Assembly: GCF_007746795.1 (NCBI RefSeq)
Contig: NZ_CP036343.1
Span: forward strand, 730,480 to 794,479
DNA length: 64,000 bases
Direction: 5' to 3'
Source: Gimesia algae
GTDB lineage: Bacteria; Planctomycetota; Planctomycetia; Planctomycetales; Planctomycetaceae
Below the pieces are notes generated by a model. The model was not told the origin of the DNA and ran no database searches. It worked only from the letters and a program-made list of their open reading frames with translations. Of this stretch, positions 53,989 through 63,505 are shown piece after piece; the first letter of the stretch is position 1; every line of letters starts with the position of its first letter. Made by a program: the position numbers and the translations under genes.

Positions 53989-56733
53989 ATGAAATCAATT
54001 CGGATGACAAGTTGTTTATTCTCCTTTCTGGCCGTCATCTCGTTGTCCGCAACGACCGAAGCAGCAGACCAGGCCGACGTCAAACAGCCGGTCAATCAGC
54101 GATTCTCTGATCCGGCCAGTACCGAAGTCCCTCAGTTTCAGCAACATGTTGTCCCGCTGCTGGGCAAACTGGGCTGCAACGGTCGTGCCTGCCATGGTTC
54201 CTTCCAGGGTAAAGGCGACTTCCGCCTCTCTCTGTTCGGCTACGATTTCACCATGGATCACCAGCAGTTGACTGATAAAGACGCAGAACGCATCAATTTG
54301 AAAAACGCGGCTGAAAGTCTGATCATTCAGAAGCCGTTAAACGAAATTGAACACGAAGGGGGCAAACGCTTCGAGAAAGACAGCTGGCAGCATCGCCTGC
54401 TGTTGAGCTGGGTGAAAGCAGGCGCTAATGGCGTACCGAAAGCAGCACCGAAATTTGAACAACTGATTGTCACCCCCAATACAATTCAGTTCAAAAAAGA
54501 AGGGGAAACCGTTTCCTTAAACGCAATCGCAGTCTGGTCTGACGGAACTCGGGAAGATGTGACTCCCCTCTGTCGCTTCCAGACCAACAACGAACAGATC
54601 GCGACGATTTCCGAAGCGGGTCTCGTCACTGCTGCCAAACCAGGAGACACCCATGTGGTTGCCTTCTACGATGCCGGCGTGATTCCGGTTCCAGTTCTGC
54701 AGCCTGTCTCCGAACAATATGGCGATAAATATCCCAAAATCGCCGCTGCCACAGCAGTCGACAAACATGTGGTCAACAAATTGCAGAAACTGGGTATGGT
54801 GCCCGCTGACAAATGTGATGATGCGGAATTCCTGCGTCGTGTCAGCCTGGACATTTCCGGTACACTCCCCGCACCTCATGAAATCGAAGCCTTTCTGAAA
54901 AATACCTCGCCTGACAAACGCTCGCAAAAAATCGATGAGCTGCTGGAAAGCCCCGGCTATGCTGCCTGGTGGGCAACTAAGCTGTGTGACTTCACTCAGA
55001 ATAACTACGACGACCTCGTCAACGTCTCTCCCGTCCGCGAGCGTCCCAGCCAGGACTGGTACGACTGGGTTAAGAAACGTGTCGCCAACAACGCAGGCTA
55101 CGACAAAATTACCGAAGGTATCCTGCTGGCCACCAGCCGGGAAAAGGGTGAAAGCTTCGAAGAGTTCACAAAAAACATCAATGCCATTTATCAGGACAAG
55201 CCAGGAACAGACATTACGGACCGTGATCACATGCCTTATTACTGGGCGCGGCGTGACCTGCGGAACCCCGATGACCGCGTGCTGGGCTTCGCTTATACCT
55301 TCCTGGGAATCCGGATTCAGTGTGCCCAGTGTCACAAACATCCGTTTGACCAATGGACCCAGAACGATTTCAAACAGTTCCGTGGTTTCTTCACACGGGT
55401 GAATTTCGGCGTTAATCCGGAATCAAAGAATGAATACAATGCAATGGTGGATGAAATTGGTGCCGACAAACTGCGTGGTAACCAGCTGCTCCGCGAATTG
55501 AGCAAAGAAGTCAAAAAAGGTAAAGATGTACCTTTCATGGAAGTGTATGTACCTAAAGCACGTCCTGTGAATAAGAACAACAAAAACAAGAAGAATCAGA
55601 ATAAGAGAAGGCGTAACGCTCAGACTCCTGATACGGCCAAGCTCCTGGGGGCCGAAGTGGTTCAGATCAATGAACTGGACGATCCACGTACTGCTCTGAT
55701 GGAATGGTTACGTCGTGAAGACAATCCGTACTTCGCGAAAGCCTTCGTCAACCGCGTCTGGGCCTCATATTTTAATCGTGGTATCATTGAGCCGGCCGAC
55801 GACTTGAACCTGGCCAATCCGCCCAGCAACGGTCCACTGCTGGATTATCTGTCACGCGAATTCATTCGTCGCGATTTCGACATGAAATGGTTGCATCGTG
55901 AAATTACGAATAGCGACACGTACCAGCGCAGCTGGCAGACCAATAAAACCAACGAACAGGATGAAGTCAACTTCAGCCACTACATTCCTCATCGTCTGCC
56001 GGCAGAAGTTCTGTACGATGCCATTCACCAGGCAACTGCTTCTGATGATGCGATCGATAGTATGAAAAACAGCCTGAGTGATCGTGCGATCGCGATTGCT
56101 GCCTCGGGAACCCGCAACCGGGCCATGCGGGATCAGCAGTACGCGTTGACCATCTTCGGACGTTCCACACGTGAAAACAACTGCGACTGTGATCGTTCGG
56201 TCGACCCCAGCCTGTTACAGACAATGTATATCAAAAACGACAATGACGTGTACTCCGCTATCAACCGTACCAACAGCAGCTGGTTGTTCCAGGTCGGGCA
56301 GCAACTGGGTGCCGTACAGAAACCGAATGCTCAGAAAGAGCAGATGGGTAATCGTCTGGAGAAACTTCAGGAACAGGCCAAAGTGGCAAAACAGCGTGTT
56401 GCCCAGCTGAGAAAACAGGATGACAAGAAGAAACTCCAGCAGGCTCAAAAACGATTCAAGGAACTGAATGAGAATATGCGAAAAGTGCGGCAGATGGCCA
56501 GCAAAGCCGGCAATACTCCTGCCAGGCTCCAGACGTTTGAAGAACCAATCTCCGCTGAGAAATCAGAAGAGATCATTACCAACACTTACCTGAGAAGCCT
56601 GAGCCGTTATCCGACAGAAGAGGAAATCGCTTCTGCCCAAAAATATCTGGGTGACTCTGAGAATAAAATTGATGGTCTGTATGACCTGATCTGGGCAGTG
56701 ATTAACACGAAGGAATTCATGCTCAATCACTAA
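53989..56733 (+). CDS. PSCyt1/Big2/DUF1549/DUF1553 protein with heme-like motifs
   Basis: The ATG at 53989 follows AAGGTG. The 914-residue exported protein (signal ending near TTEA) starts with a cytochrome-like segment having GCNGRACHG, a Cys-x4-Cys-His variant instead of CxxCH. A Big2-like Ig domain follows near 160-250, then DUF1549 with a proper CAQCHKHPFD motif in the middle. DUF1553 is the C-terminal half (NRVWASYFNRGIIEP, then HREITNSDTYQRS). This layout is a hallmark of planctomycetes. Its partner is the DUF1501 protein encoded next. A periplasmic redox or structural role is plausible; no substrate is known. A charged coiled-coil insert lies near 790-850. Confidence 0.82.
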   Translation: MKSIRMTSCLFSFLAVISLSATTEAADQADVKQPVNQRFSDPASTEVPQFQQHVVPLLGKLGCNGRACHGSFQGKGDFRLSLFGYDFTMDHQQLTDKDAERINLKNAAESLIIQKPLNEIEHEGGKRFEKDSWQHRLLLSWVKAGANGVPKAAPKFEQLIVTPNTIQFKKEGETVSLNAIAVWSDGTREDVTPLCRFQTNNEQIATISEAGLVTAAKPGDTHVVAFYDAGVIPVPVLQPVSEQYGDKYPKIAAATAVDKHVVNKLQKLGMVPADKCDDAEFLRRVSLDISGTLPAPHEIEAFLKNTSPDKRSQKIDELLESPGYAAWWATKLCDFTQNNYDDLVNVSPVRERPSQDWYDWVKKRVANNAGYDKITEGILLATSREKGESFEEFTKNINAIYQDKPGTDITDRDHMPYYWARRDLRNPDDRVLGFAYTFLGIRIQCAQCHKHPFDQWTQNDFKQFRGFFTRVNFGVNPESKNEYNAMVDEIGADKLRGNQLLRELSKEVKKGKDVPFMEVYVPKARPVNKNNKNKKNQNKRRRNAQTPDTAKLLGAEVVQINELDDPRTALMEWLRREDNPYFAKAFVNRVWASYFNRGIIEPADDLNLANPPSNGPLLDYLSREFIRRDFDMKWLHREITNSDTYQRSWQTNKTNEQDEVNFSHYIPHRLPAEVLYDAIHQATASDDAIDSMKNSLSDRAIAIAASGTRNRAMRDQQYALTIFGRSTRENNCDCDRSVDPSLLQTMYIKNDNDVYSAINRTNSSWLFQVGQQLGAVQKPNAQKEQMGNRLEKLQEQAKVAKQRVAQLRKQDDKKKLQQAQKRFKELNENMRKVRQMASKAGNTPARLQTFEEPISAEKSEEIITNTYLRSLSRYPTEEEIASAQKYLGDSENKIDGLYDLIWAVINTKEFMLNH

Positions 56734-56829
56734 ATATAAATATTGAATCAACAGCGATTATCAACTGTATCACCAAACAACTTTCGCCTGAGTATCATAT
56801 TCAGGCATCACAATGTGAAAGGAATTCCC

Positions 56830-58128
56830 ATGGCCGTATCTATGACATGCGATGGAGTAAAGCGCCGCGATTTTCTGAAAATCGGCACACTTGGCTTCAC
56901 TGGCTTGACCCTCTCTTCTTACCTGCGAATGGTGGATGCCGGACAGGCGAAACCGGAAAAAGCCAAATCGGCGATCTTCATCGAACTATCCGGTGGTCCT
57001 TCTCATATGGATACGTTTGACCTCAAACCGGAATCATCCAGTGAATACCGTGGGGAATTCAAACCCATTAAAACCAATGTCAACGGAATCGAAATCTCCG
57101 AGCATCTGCCGAAACTGGCCGCCTGCATGGATAAGTTCGCTCTGCTCCGCGGCGTCTCACACTCCGTCGCCGCGCATGCACTGGGTCGTTCTTATGTCAA
57201 CACAGGCAGTCGCCCTTTGCCTTCCCTGGAATATCCTGGTTATGGGGCCGTCTTTACCAAAGAATATCCCGGTCCGGATAATCTGCCTCCGTATGTTTCG
57301 ATTCCGAATTCGACTCAAAAACCGGGATTTTTGGGTGTCAAATATGCCCCTTTAAACACAGGCGCGACTCCTCGTCCTGGCCAGGCGTTTAACGTACGGG
57401 GGATCTCGCTGCGTTCCGGACTCACCATCGAAAATATCGAACGCCGTGAATCACTGTTGCGGGAGATCGACCAGAAATTCAGCAGTCTGGAAAAGAACTC
57501 ACAGCTGATTGAAGGTCTGGATCGATTCGGTCAGCAGGCTCAATCGATTATCACTTCAAAAAGAGCCCGTGATGCATTTGATGTTTCCAAAGAATCACCC
57601 CATTTTGTCAAACCGTTTGGCGAATCGAGCTTTGGCCAGAGCTGCCTTTTGGCTTCGCGTCTGGTAGAGTCCGGCGTGCGGTTTGTGACCGTCTCCATGG
57701 GGGGTTGGGACACACACAACAAAAACTGGGATGCCCTGGAAAACCGTCAGTTGCCTCCGTTCGATGAAGGGCTGTCTGCTCTGTTCAACGGGCTGGCTGA
57801 AAAAGGCTTACTGGAGTCGACCGCCGTCTATGTGACAGGCGAGTTCGGACGTACTCCCAAAATCAATACACAGCGTGGCGGACGTGATCACTATCCACGC
57901 TGCATGTTTATGCTGATGGCCGGTGGTCAGGTCAAAGGCGGACAGGTACTCGGTAAGAGTACGGCCAACGGAACAGAACCAGCGGGAGATGGATTCTCTC
58001 CCGATGACGTCGCCGCTTCTTTCTACCATAACCTGGGCATCGATTTTACCAAAGAATATCACACCAACACCGGCCGACCGATTACTATCGTGCGTGACGG
58101 TGAGGTGATTAACAAGTTGTTCGCTTAA
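56830..58128 (+). CDS. DUF1501 protein with Tat signal
   Basis: The start is the ATG at 56830, following AAAGGAA. The 432-residue product has a Tat signal (KRRDFLKIG at 11-19, then a hydrophobic stretch) and the DUF1501 domain, of the alkaline phosphatase-like fold, with ELSGGPSHMDTFDLKP near 50 and RTPKINTQRGGRDHYPR near the end. The Asp/His-rich ends fit metal binding as in sulfatases and phosphatases. It works outside the cytoplasm, probably with the DUF1549/DUF1553 protein encoded just before. Function unproven. It is followed after 78 bp by a small basic exported protein. Confidence 0.85.
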   Translation: MAVSMTCDGVKRRDFLKIGTLGFTGLTLSSYLRMVDAGQAKPEKAKSAIFIELSGGPSHMDTFDLKPESSSEYRGEFKPIKTNVNGIEISEHLPKLAACMDKFALLRGVSHSVAAHALGRSYVNTGSRPLPSLEYPGYGAVFTKEYPGPDNLPPYVSIPNSTQKPGFLGVKYAPLNTGATPRPGQAFNVRGISLRSGLTIENIERRESLLREIDQKFSSLEKNSQLIEGLDRFGQQAQSIITSKRARDAFDVSKESPHFVKPFGESSFGQSCLLASRLVESGVRFVTVSMGGWDTHNKNWDALENRQLPPFDEGLSALFNGLAEKGLLESTAVYVTGEFGRTPKINTQRGGRDHYPRCMFMLMAGGQVKGGQVLGKSTANGTEPAGDGFSPDDVAASFYHNLGIDFTKEYHTNTGRPITIVRDGEVINKLFA

Positions 58129-58206
58129 AACCTGACTGTGGCACTTCCCGCCAATATCCTTGTTGGATGTCTGGCATTAACTGTTATTTCCTGAGGGGGA
58201 ATGAGA

Positions 58207-58722
58207 ATGTTGAAAGTATCGAAAGCGCTTGTGGCTGTAGCTTTAATCATGGCGTGTGTTGCATCTGTCGATGCAGCAGAGAAAGGTGCCAAAAAGAAAA
58301 AAGGCAACAAAAAGCAGGCGAACGTCACGATTCAGGCTTTGAAATTACCTGAAACGATCGAACTGAATGCGGAGCAGAAAGAAAAAGTGGAAGCACTCAA
58401 AAAAGAGTACACACCACAGTTCGCTGCACTGCAGAAAAAGAATCGAGAGATTCTGACAGCAGATCAGATTAAAGCACGTCGTGCCGCAATGAAGGAAGCC
58501 AAGGACGCAGGCAAAAAAGGCAAAGAACTTCGTGAAGCAGTCAGCTCAGCTCTGAATCTGACTGATGATCAGGAAAAACAGATGAAAGCAGTCACCGGAG
58601 ACATTCGTAAATTGAACGGTGAAGTCACCGGTAAACTGGAAGGCGTATTAACCGCCGATCAGTTTGCAAAAATCAAAAAACCTGGCAAAGGTGGCAAGAA
58701 AAACAAAAAGAAGAACAGCTGA
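58207..58722 (+). CDS. Small basic exported helical protein at end of sigma operon
   Basis: The ATG at 58207 is placed after AGGGGGA at normal spacing; an ATG six bases earlier would be too close. The 171-residue product has a signal peptide (cleavage near VDA), Lys-rich ends, and a middle with ELNAEQKEKVEALKKEYTP and LNLTDDQEKQMKAVTG, helical units like those of Spy/CpxP-type or LTXXQ proteins. It may bind other proteins or metals in the periplasm. It is the last gene before the terminator at 58792, so it belongs to the sigma operon. The family match is uncertain. Confidence 0.6.
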   Translation: MLKVSKALVAVALIMACVASVDAAEKGAKKKKGNKKQANVTIQALKLPETIELNAEQKEKVEALKKEYTPQFAALQKKNREILTADQIKARRAAMKEAKDAGKKGKELREAVSSALNLTDDQEKQMKAVTGDIRKLNGEVTGKLEGVLTADQFAKIKKPGKGGKKNKKKNS

Positions 58723-58791
58723 TCTCCGGGTCAGATCTGTTGATTTTCTGCGCTGAATGAATTTGCAGGCCACGCAGCCATTTGCGTTTCC

Positions 58792-58828
58792 CCCCCGGTT
58801 CAATTTTCTGAATCGGGGGTATTTTTTT
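58792..58828 (+). terminator. Intrinsic terminator of the sigma-factor operon
   Basis: CCCCCGGTTCA (58792-58802) pairs with TGAATCGGGGG (58809-58819), one G-T pair, six-base loop, followed by TATTTTTTT. It closes the six-gene operon that begins at 52129. Confidence 0.92.
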
Positions 58829-59021
58829 GTTCTGTCTGAATCGGGCTCGATAAAATCGATTCAAACGGCGTAAGTTCAGAAACAGAGCTGGTTTGATGGC
58901 CTTTCCTGGCAGAAAAAGAGTTGTTTTCCGTCACAAATCCTGATATAAACATTAGTTGATTCAATTCCGATAAATGTACGAAGTGAAGGATCATCCCCAA
59001 ACCGAGTGAGGAGCAGGGTGA

Positions 59022-61883
59022 ATGTTGCGGACTGAACCAAAAGCCTGCCTGATACGAATACCAGTTTTGATACTGATCATGTCAGGCCTGCTGTCACCTG
59101 CCTGGAGCGCAGAAGCTGCCGGGAACGTGAGTGATAAGGGAATTGAATTTTTCGAATCGAAGATTCGCCCGGTCCTGATCAAACACTGTTATGAATGCCA
59201 CGCCGCCGATTCCAAATCCATTCGCGGCGGTCTCTTGCTTGATACACGTGCCGGCCTCCTGAAGGGCGGCGATTCCGGAGCTGCTCTGGAACCTGGAAAA
59301 ACTGAGGATAGTCTGCTACTGGAATCACTGCGGTTCGAAAGTTTTGAGATGCCGCCTTCCGGAAAACTGTCTCCGGAAATTATTGCCGACTTTGAAACCT
59401 GGATCACAATGGGGGCCCCGGATCCCCGGGATGGCGAAAGCAAGATCGTCAAACAGAGCATTGACATCGAAGCAGGAAAACAATTCTGGGCGTTTCGCCC
59501 AATCACTGACCATCCTGTCCCCACTGTCACCGATGCGGACTGGAATGAAACCGACATTGATCGATTGATTCGAGCACGTCAGGAACAGCAGAAACTCAAA
59601 CCCTCTGCGACCGCTTCGCGCACCACGCTGGTTCGTCGATTGTATTACGATCTGACCGGTCTGCCTCCGACCCCCGCTCAAATAGATCGCTATCTGAAAG
59701 ATCCGAGTCCCGCCGCAACGGAAAAGCTGGTAGACGAACTGCTGGCATCACCGCATTTCGGCGAACGTTGGGGACGTTACTGGCTGGATATCGCCCGCTA
59801 TTCTCAGTCCACGGGAGGCGGTCGATCACTGCTGTATGATTCTGCCTGGCGGTATCGAAACTACGTCATCGATTCGTTCAACTCAGATAAACCTTACGAT
59901 CAATTCATCACCGAGCAGATCGCCGGTGACCTGCTCGATGCGAAAGACTATCAGCAAGAGCGCGAACAACTGGTGGCCACTGCCTTTCTGCTGTTGGGCC
60001 CCACGAACTATGAACAGCAGGATAAAGAACAGTTGCGAATGGATGTGATCGACGAACAGATTCAGACCGTCGGCAGAGCCTTTCTCTCGATGACCCTGGG
60101 CTGTGCACGCTGCCACGATCACAAATTCGACCCCATCCCTGCTTCCGACTATTACGCGCTGGCGGGAATTTTTCGCAGTACAAAAATGCTGACCCCTGGC
60201 AATGTCTCTGGCTGGACCAAACGCCCGCTACCGCTGCCGACTCCTGAGAAGATGAAGTACGATGCCTATCATCAAACCCTGGCCAGCCTGGATTCACAGA
60301 TTAAATCAAAGCAGGATGAACTCAAGCTGCTGCGCAAAAACCTGAATACCATCACTTTGGATGATTCCTCCGCCATTCTGATTGGCGACTGGAAAGAATC
60401 CACTTTTTATAAAGACTATATCGGCAAAGGTTACATTCACGACCAGCATACTGCCAAAGGGAAAAAGCTGGTGAAGTTTTCGCCCCGCAAGCTCAAGTCC
60501 GGTCGCTACGATGTCCAGTTGGCCTACAATTCGGCTGAATCGCGGGCTTCCCGCGTCCCAATTACGATTAAAACTCCCAAAGGGGAACAGACCGTTTATC
60601 TGAATCAGCGTATCCAGCCCACCGACGGTGCTTTCGCTTCTGTCGGCGAGTTTGAATTCTCGGGTACGAAAGGCGATGAAATCATCGTTTCCAACGAAGG
60701 GACTGACGGCTATGTGATTGTCGATGCCATCCGCTTTATTTCTGCTCCCGTCGATTCGACTGACACGAATCAACAGCAGTCCGCGGTCTCGGAGTACAAA
60801 CAGACGCTGCTGAAGATTAAAGAAACCAAACATCAGCTCGTCGACCTTAAGACGGAAATGGAACAACACAAGAAAACGGCTCCTCCCGCAGTTCCCGAGA
60901 TCATGTCAGTCGATGAGCAGGACGAACCAGCCGATTATCACGTGTTGATTCGCGGTGACGTCCATCACCCGGGCAAACAGGTCCCCCGTGGATTCATCAC
61001 CGTAGCGCAAACATCAAAATCCCCCTCCATACCCGCTGATGCCAGTGGTCGCAGGGAACTGGCCCGCTGGATCACCGATCCTCAGAACCCGCTGACGGCC
61101 CGCGTGTATGTCAATCGGATCTGGCATCACCTGTTCGGTTCCGGTCTGGTACGCACGGTTGATAACTTTGGTTTTCGTGGCGAGACGCCTTCTCATCCGG
61201 AACTGCTGGATCACCTGGCTTTGAAACTGATCGAAAACGGCTGGTCGACCAAAGCCATGATTCGCGAGATTGTGCTTTCGAAAACGTATCAGCTTTCCAG
61301 CAGCTCTACTGTGAAACAGCGCGAACAAGATCCGAACAACCGGCTGTTATCACACCAGAATCATCGCCGCCTGGATGCGGAAGCGATCCGCGATACGATC
61401 CTGTTCGTCAGTGGAAAACTGGATCTGTCACAACATGATCAGACCATACGTCCGGATACCAAATCAGAATACGGTTACCAGTTCCATAATCAGTTTCGCA
61501 GCGTCTATGTCCCGGTCTTTCGAAACCGTCTGCATGAGCTGCTGGCGATCTTTGATTTCCCCGACCCGAATCTGTCGGTGGGACGACGAAACACCAGCAC
61601 ACTTTCCACTCAGGCGTTGTACCTGATGAACAACCCGTTTGTGCTGGAACAGGCACGGAATACGGCTGAGCGGTTGCTGGAAAAATATCCCGATGATGAG
61701 TCGGCCCGCATCAATGCCCTGTTTCGCATGTCACTGGGACGACTCCCCAGCGAGGCGGAAAAAAACAATACCGCTTCCTTCCTGAATCAAACCGGACCGC
61801 AGGATACTGTAACCGAACTGGAACGCTGGACCGCCTGTTGTCAGACGATTATTGCCTGCATCGATTTTCGCTATATTAAATAA
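59022..61883 (+). CDS. PSCyt1/DUF1549/DUF1553 protein with inserted golvesin-like domain
   Basis: The 953-residue exported protein has a signal peptide (to about residue 31, AWSA) and a PSCyt1 domain with a regular heme motif HCYECH (C56, C59, H60) followed by RGGLLLDTRAGLLKGG. DUF1549 has CARCHDHKFDP (second CxxCH). A golvesin-like beta domain (VKFSPRKLKSGRYDVQLAY and later YVIVDAIRF) sits near 455-570. DUF1553 follows, with NPLTARVYVNRIWHHLFGSG. It is homologous to the protein at 53989 but has a canonical CxxCH. Its DUF1501 partner starts 15 bases after its stop. Likely periplasmic; function unproven. Confidence 0.85.
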   Translation: MLRTEPKACLIRIPVLILIMSGLLSPAWSAEAAGNVSDKGIEFFESKIRPVLIKHCYECHAADSKSIRGGLLLDTRAGLLKGGDSGAALEPGKTEDSLLLESLRFESFEMPPSGKLSPEIIADFETWITMGAPDPRDGESKIVKQSIDIEAGKQFWAFRPITDHPVPTVTDADWNETDIDRLIRARQEQQKLKPSATASRTTLVRRLYYDLTGLPPTPAQIDRYLKDPSPAATEKLVDELLASPHFGERWGRYWLDIARYSQSTGGGRSLLYDSAWRYRNYVIDSFNSDKPYDQFITEQIAGDLLDAKDYQQEREQLVATAFLLLGPTNYEQQDKEQLRMDVIDEQIQTVGRAFLSMTLGCARCHDHKFDPIPASDYYALAGIFRSTKMLTPGNVSGWTKRPLPLPTPEKMKYDAYHQTLASLDSQIKSKQDELKLLRKNLNTITLDDSSAILIGDWKESTFYKDYIGKGYIHDQHTAKGKKLVKFSPRKLKSGRYDVQLAYNSAESRASRVPITIKTPKGEQTVYLNQRIQPTDGAFASVGEFEFSGTKGDEIIVSNEGTDGYVIVDAIRFISAPVDSTDTNQQQSAVSEYKQTLLKIKETKHQLVDLKTEMEQHKKTAPPAVPEIMSVDEQDEPADYHVLIRGDVHHPGKQVPRGFITVAQTSKSPSIPADASGRRELARWITDPQNPLTARVYVNRIWHHLFGSGLVRTVDNFGFRGETPSHPELLDHLALKLIENGWSTKAMIREIVLSKTYQLSSSSTVKQREQDPNNRLLSHQNHRRLDAEAIRDTILFVSGKLDLSQHDQTIRPDTKSEYGYQFHNQFRSVYVPVFRNRLHELLAIFDFPDPNLSVGRRNTSTLSTQALYLMNNPFVLEQARNTAERLLEKYPDDESARINALFRMSLGRLPSEAEKNNTASFLNQTGPQDTVTELERWTACCQTIIACIDFRYIK

Positions 61884-61898
61884 ACCTGGAGTGTTTCC

Positions 61899-63338
61899 AT
61901 GTTCCCACAACATCAACCCGTTACCCGACGTCAGTTACTGGCCACCTCAGCCTGTGGTTTTGGTTCCCTGGCGCTCAATGGAATGTTGAATTCCGCTCGC
62001 GCGAACAGTCCTTCTGTCTCCCATCAGAATCCACTGGCACCCCAGGAGCCGATGTTTCCCCCCCGCGCCAAACGGATCATCTTTATCTTCATGCAAGGCG
62101 GTCCCAGTCAGGTTGATACCTTCGACTATAAACCGCTGCTGGCCAGTAAGGATGGGGAAGAACTGGAGTTCAAGGATTCCCGCAAGATCGCCAAGACAGG
62201 CGGCTATGGCAAAGAAAAGGTCATGCAGTCCCTCTGGAAATTCCGCCAGTACGGTGAAACCGGTCACTGGGTCTCCGATCTGTTTCCGGAAATCGGCAAA
62301 CAGGTGGACGATCTGTGCTTCGTGCACAGCATGCACACCAACGGCGTAGCGCATGGTCCGAGTACACTGTTTCTGCATACGGGGACAACCAATCTGATTA
62401 TGCCCTCGGTGGGTTCATGGGTCACTTACGGACTGGGAACCGAGAACGAGAACATTCCCGGTTTCATAACCATTTCTCCTTCTTCCTCGAACGGCGGCCC
62501 CCGCAATTATTCAAACGCGTTTCTGCCTTCCCATTACCAGGGAACCGCACTGGGACGCGCTGCTCAACCGGCGAAAGAAGCCCGCTTTAATAATGTCAAA
62601 AATCAACAGTGGTCACTCGCCAGGCAGCGTCAGCAGTTGAAGCTGCTGCAGTCACTCAACCAGAGCCAGTTGCAGTCCAACCAGGACGATGACGAGCTGG
62701 CGGCAGTCGTTAGTTCTTTTGAACTGGCATTCCGAATGCAGCAGCATGCACCGGGTCTGACTGATCTGTCGGGAGAATCAAAGGCCACATTTGATCTGTA
62801 TGGTATCGGACAGCCAGAAACCGATGATTTTGGACGCCAGTGCCTGTTGGCCCGTCGCATGGCAGAAGCCGGAACGCGCTACATCCAGGTGAATTACGCC
62901 GACAATGGCAATACACCCCGCTGGGACCAGCACAGTAAAATCCAGAAACACGAAATTCATGCGAAAGCAAGCGACAAGCCAGTCGCCGGATTAATCCAGG
63001 ATATGAAGCAGCGTGGTCTGCTGGAAGACACACTGATCTGGTGGGGCGGGGAGTTCGGTCGTAATCCATTCAAGCAGGGTGTTGACGGCCGCGACCATAA
63101 CCCCAAAGGCTTCACACACTTCCTGTGTGGTGCGGGCGTCAAAGCTGGTTTCTCGTATGGCGCGACCGATGAATTTGGCCACGAAGCAGTCGAAAACAAG
63201 GTGCACATGCATGACATGCACGCCACGCTGCTGCATCTGCTGGGCATTGACCACGAGCGATTAACCTATCGCCACGCCGGCCGGGATTTCCGGCTGACCG
63301 ATGTGGAAGGCCGCGTTGTTTCAGAACTATTTTCCTGA
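61899..63338 (+). CDS. DUF1501 protein with Tat-like signal (second copy)
   Basis: GGAG precedes the ATG. The 479-residue product has a Tat-like signal (TRRQLLATSACGFG) and the DUF1501 domain with IFMQGGPSQVDTFDYKP near 66 and GGEFGRNPFKQGVDGRDHNPK near the C-terminus. It is homologous to the protein at 56830 but longer, with an acidic and Gln-rich insert near 240-275. It lies 15 bases after the DUF1549/DUF1553 gene, so it is translated from the same mRNA. Alkaline phosphatase-like fold with metal sites is expected. No activity is established for the family. Confidence 0.86.
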   Translation: MFPQHQPVTRRQLLATSACGFGSLALNGMLNSARANSPSVSHQNPLAPQEPMFPPRAKRIIFIFMQGGPSQVDTFDYKPLLASKDGEELEFKDSRKIAKTGGYGKEKVMQSLWKFRQYGETGHWVSDLFPEIGKQVDDLCFVHSMHTNGVAHGPSTLFLHTGTTNLIMPSVGSWVTYGLGTENENIPGFITISPSSSNGGPRNYSNAFLPSHYQGTALGRAAQPAKEARFNNVKNQQWSLARQRQQLKLLQSLNQSQLQSNQDDDELAAVVSSFELAFRMQQHAPGLTDLSGESKATFDLYGIGQPETDDFGRQCLLARRMAEAGTRYIQVNYADNGNTPRWDQHSKIQKHEIHAKASDKPVAGLIQDMKQRGLLEDTLIWWGGEFGRNPFKQGVDGRDHNPKGFTHFLCGAGVKAGFSYGATDEFGHEAVENKVHMHDMHATLLHLLGIDHERLTYRHAGRDFRLTDVEGRVVSELFS

Positions 63339-63505
63339 AGCAATTGCTGTCACTCTCAATGAAGATTCGATGAAATCAGCCACATCCGCAGTCCGTAGAC
63401 TTAATCTGTCATATCCCTGCGCGATATAACCAGACTGACAATCACCGTCAGGCTCCTGCCATTCTACAGTATTCATACTCGCTGTTTCACAGTCCAAGGC
63501 ACACC

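Noticed and set aside
54517..55353. Long open frame (278 codons) on the minus strand
   Set aside because: It lies wholly opposite the DUF1549/DUF1553 gene, whose motifs are clear, and the translated protein has no family resemblance or ribosome binding site.
60306..60869. 187-codon minus-strand frame
   Set aside because: It lies opposite the golvesin-like part of the DUF1549 protein and has no support of its own.
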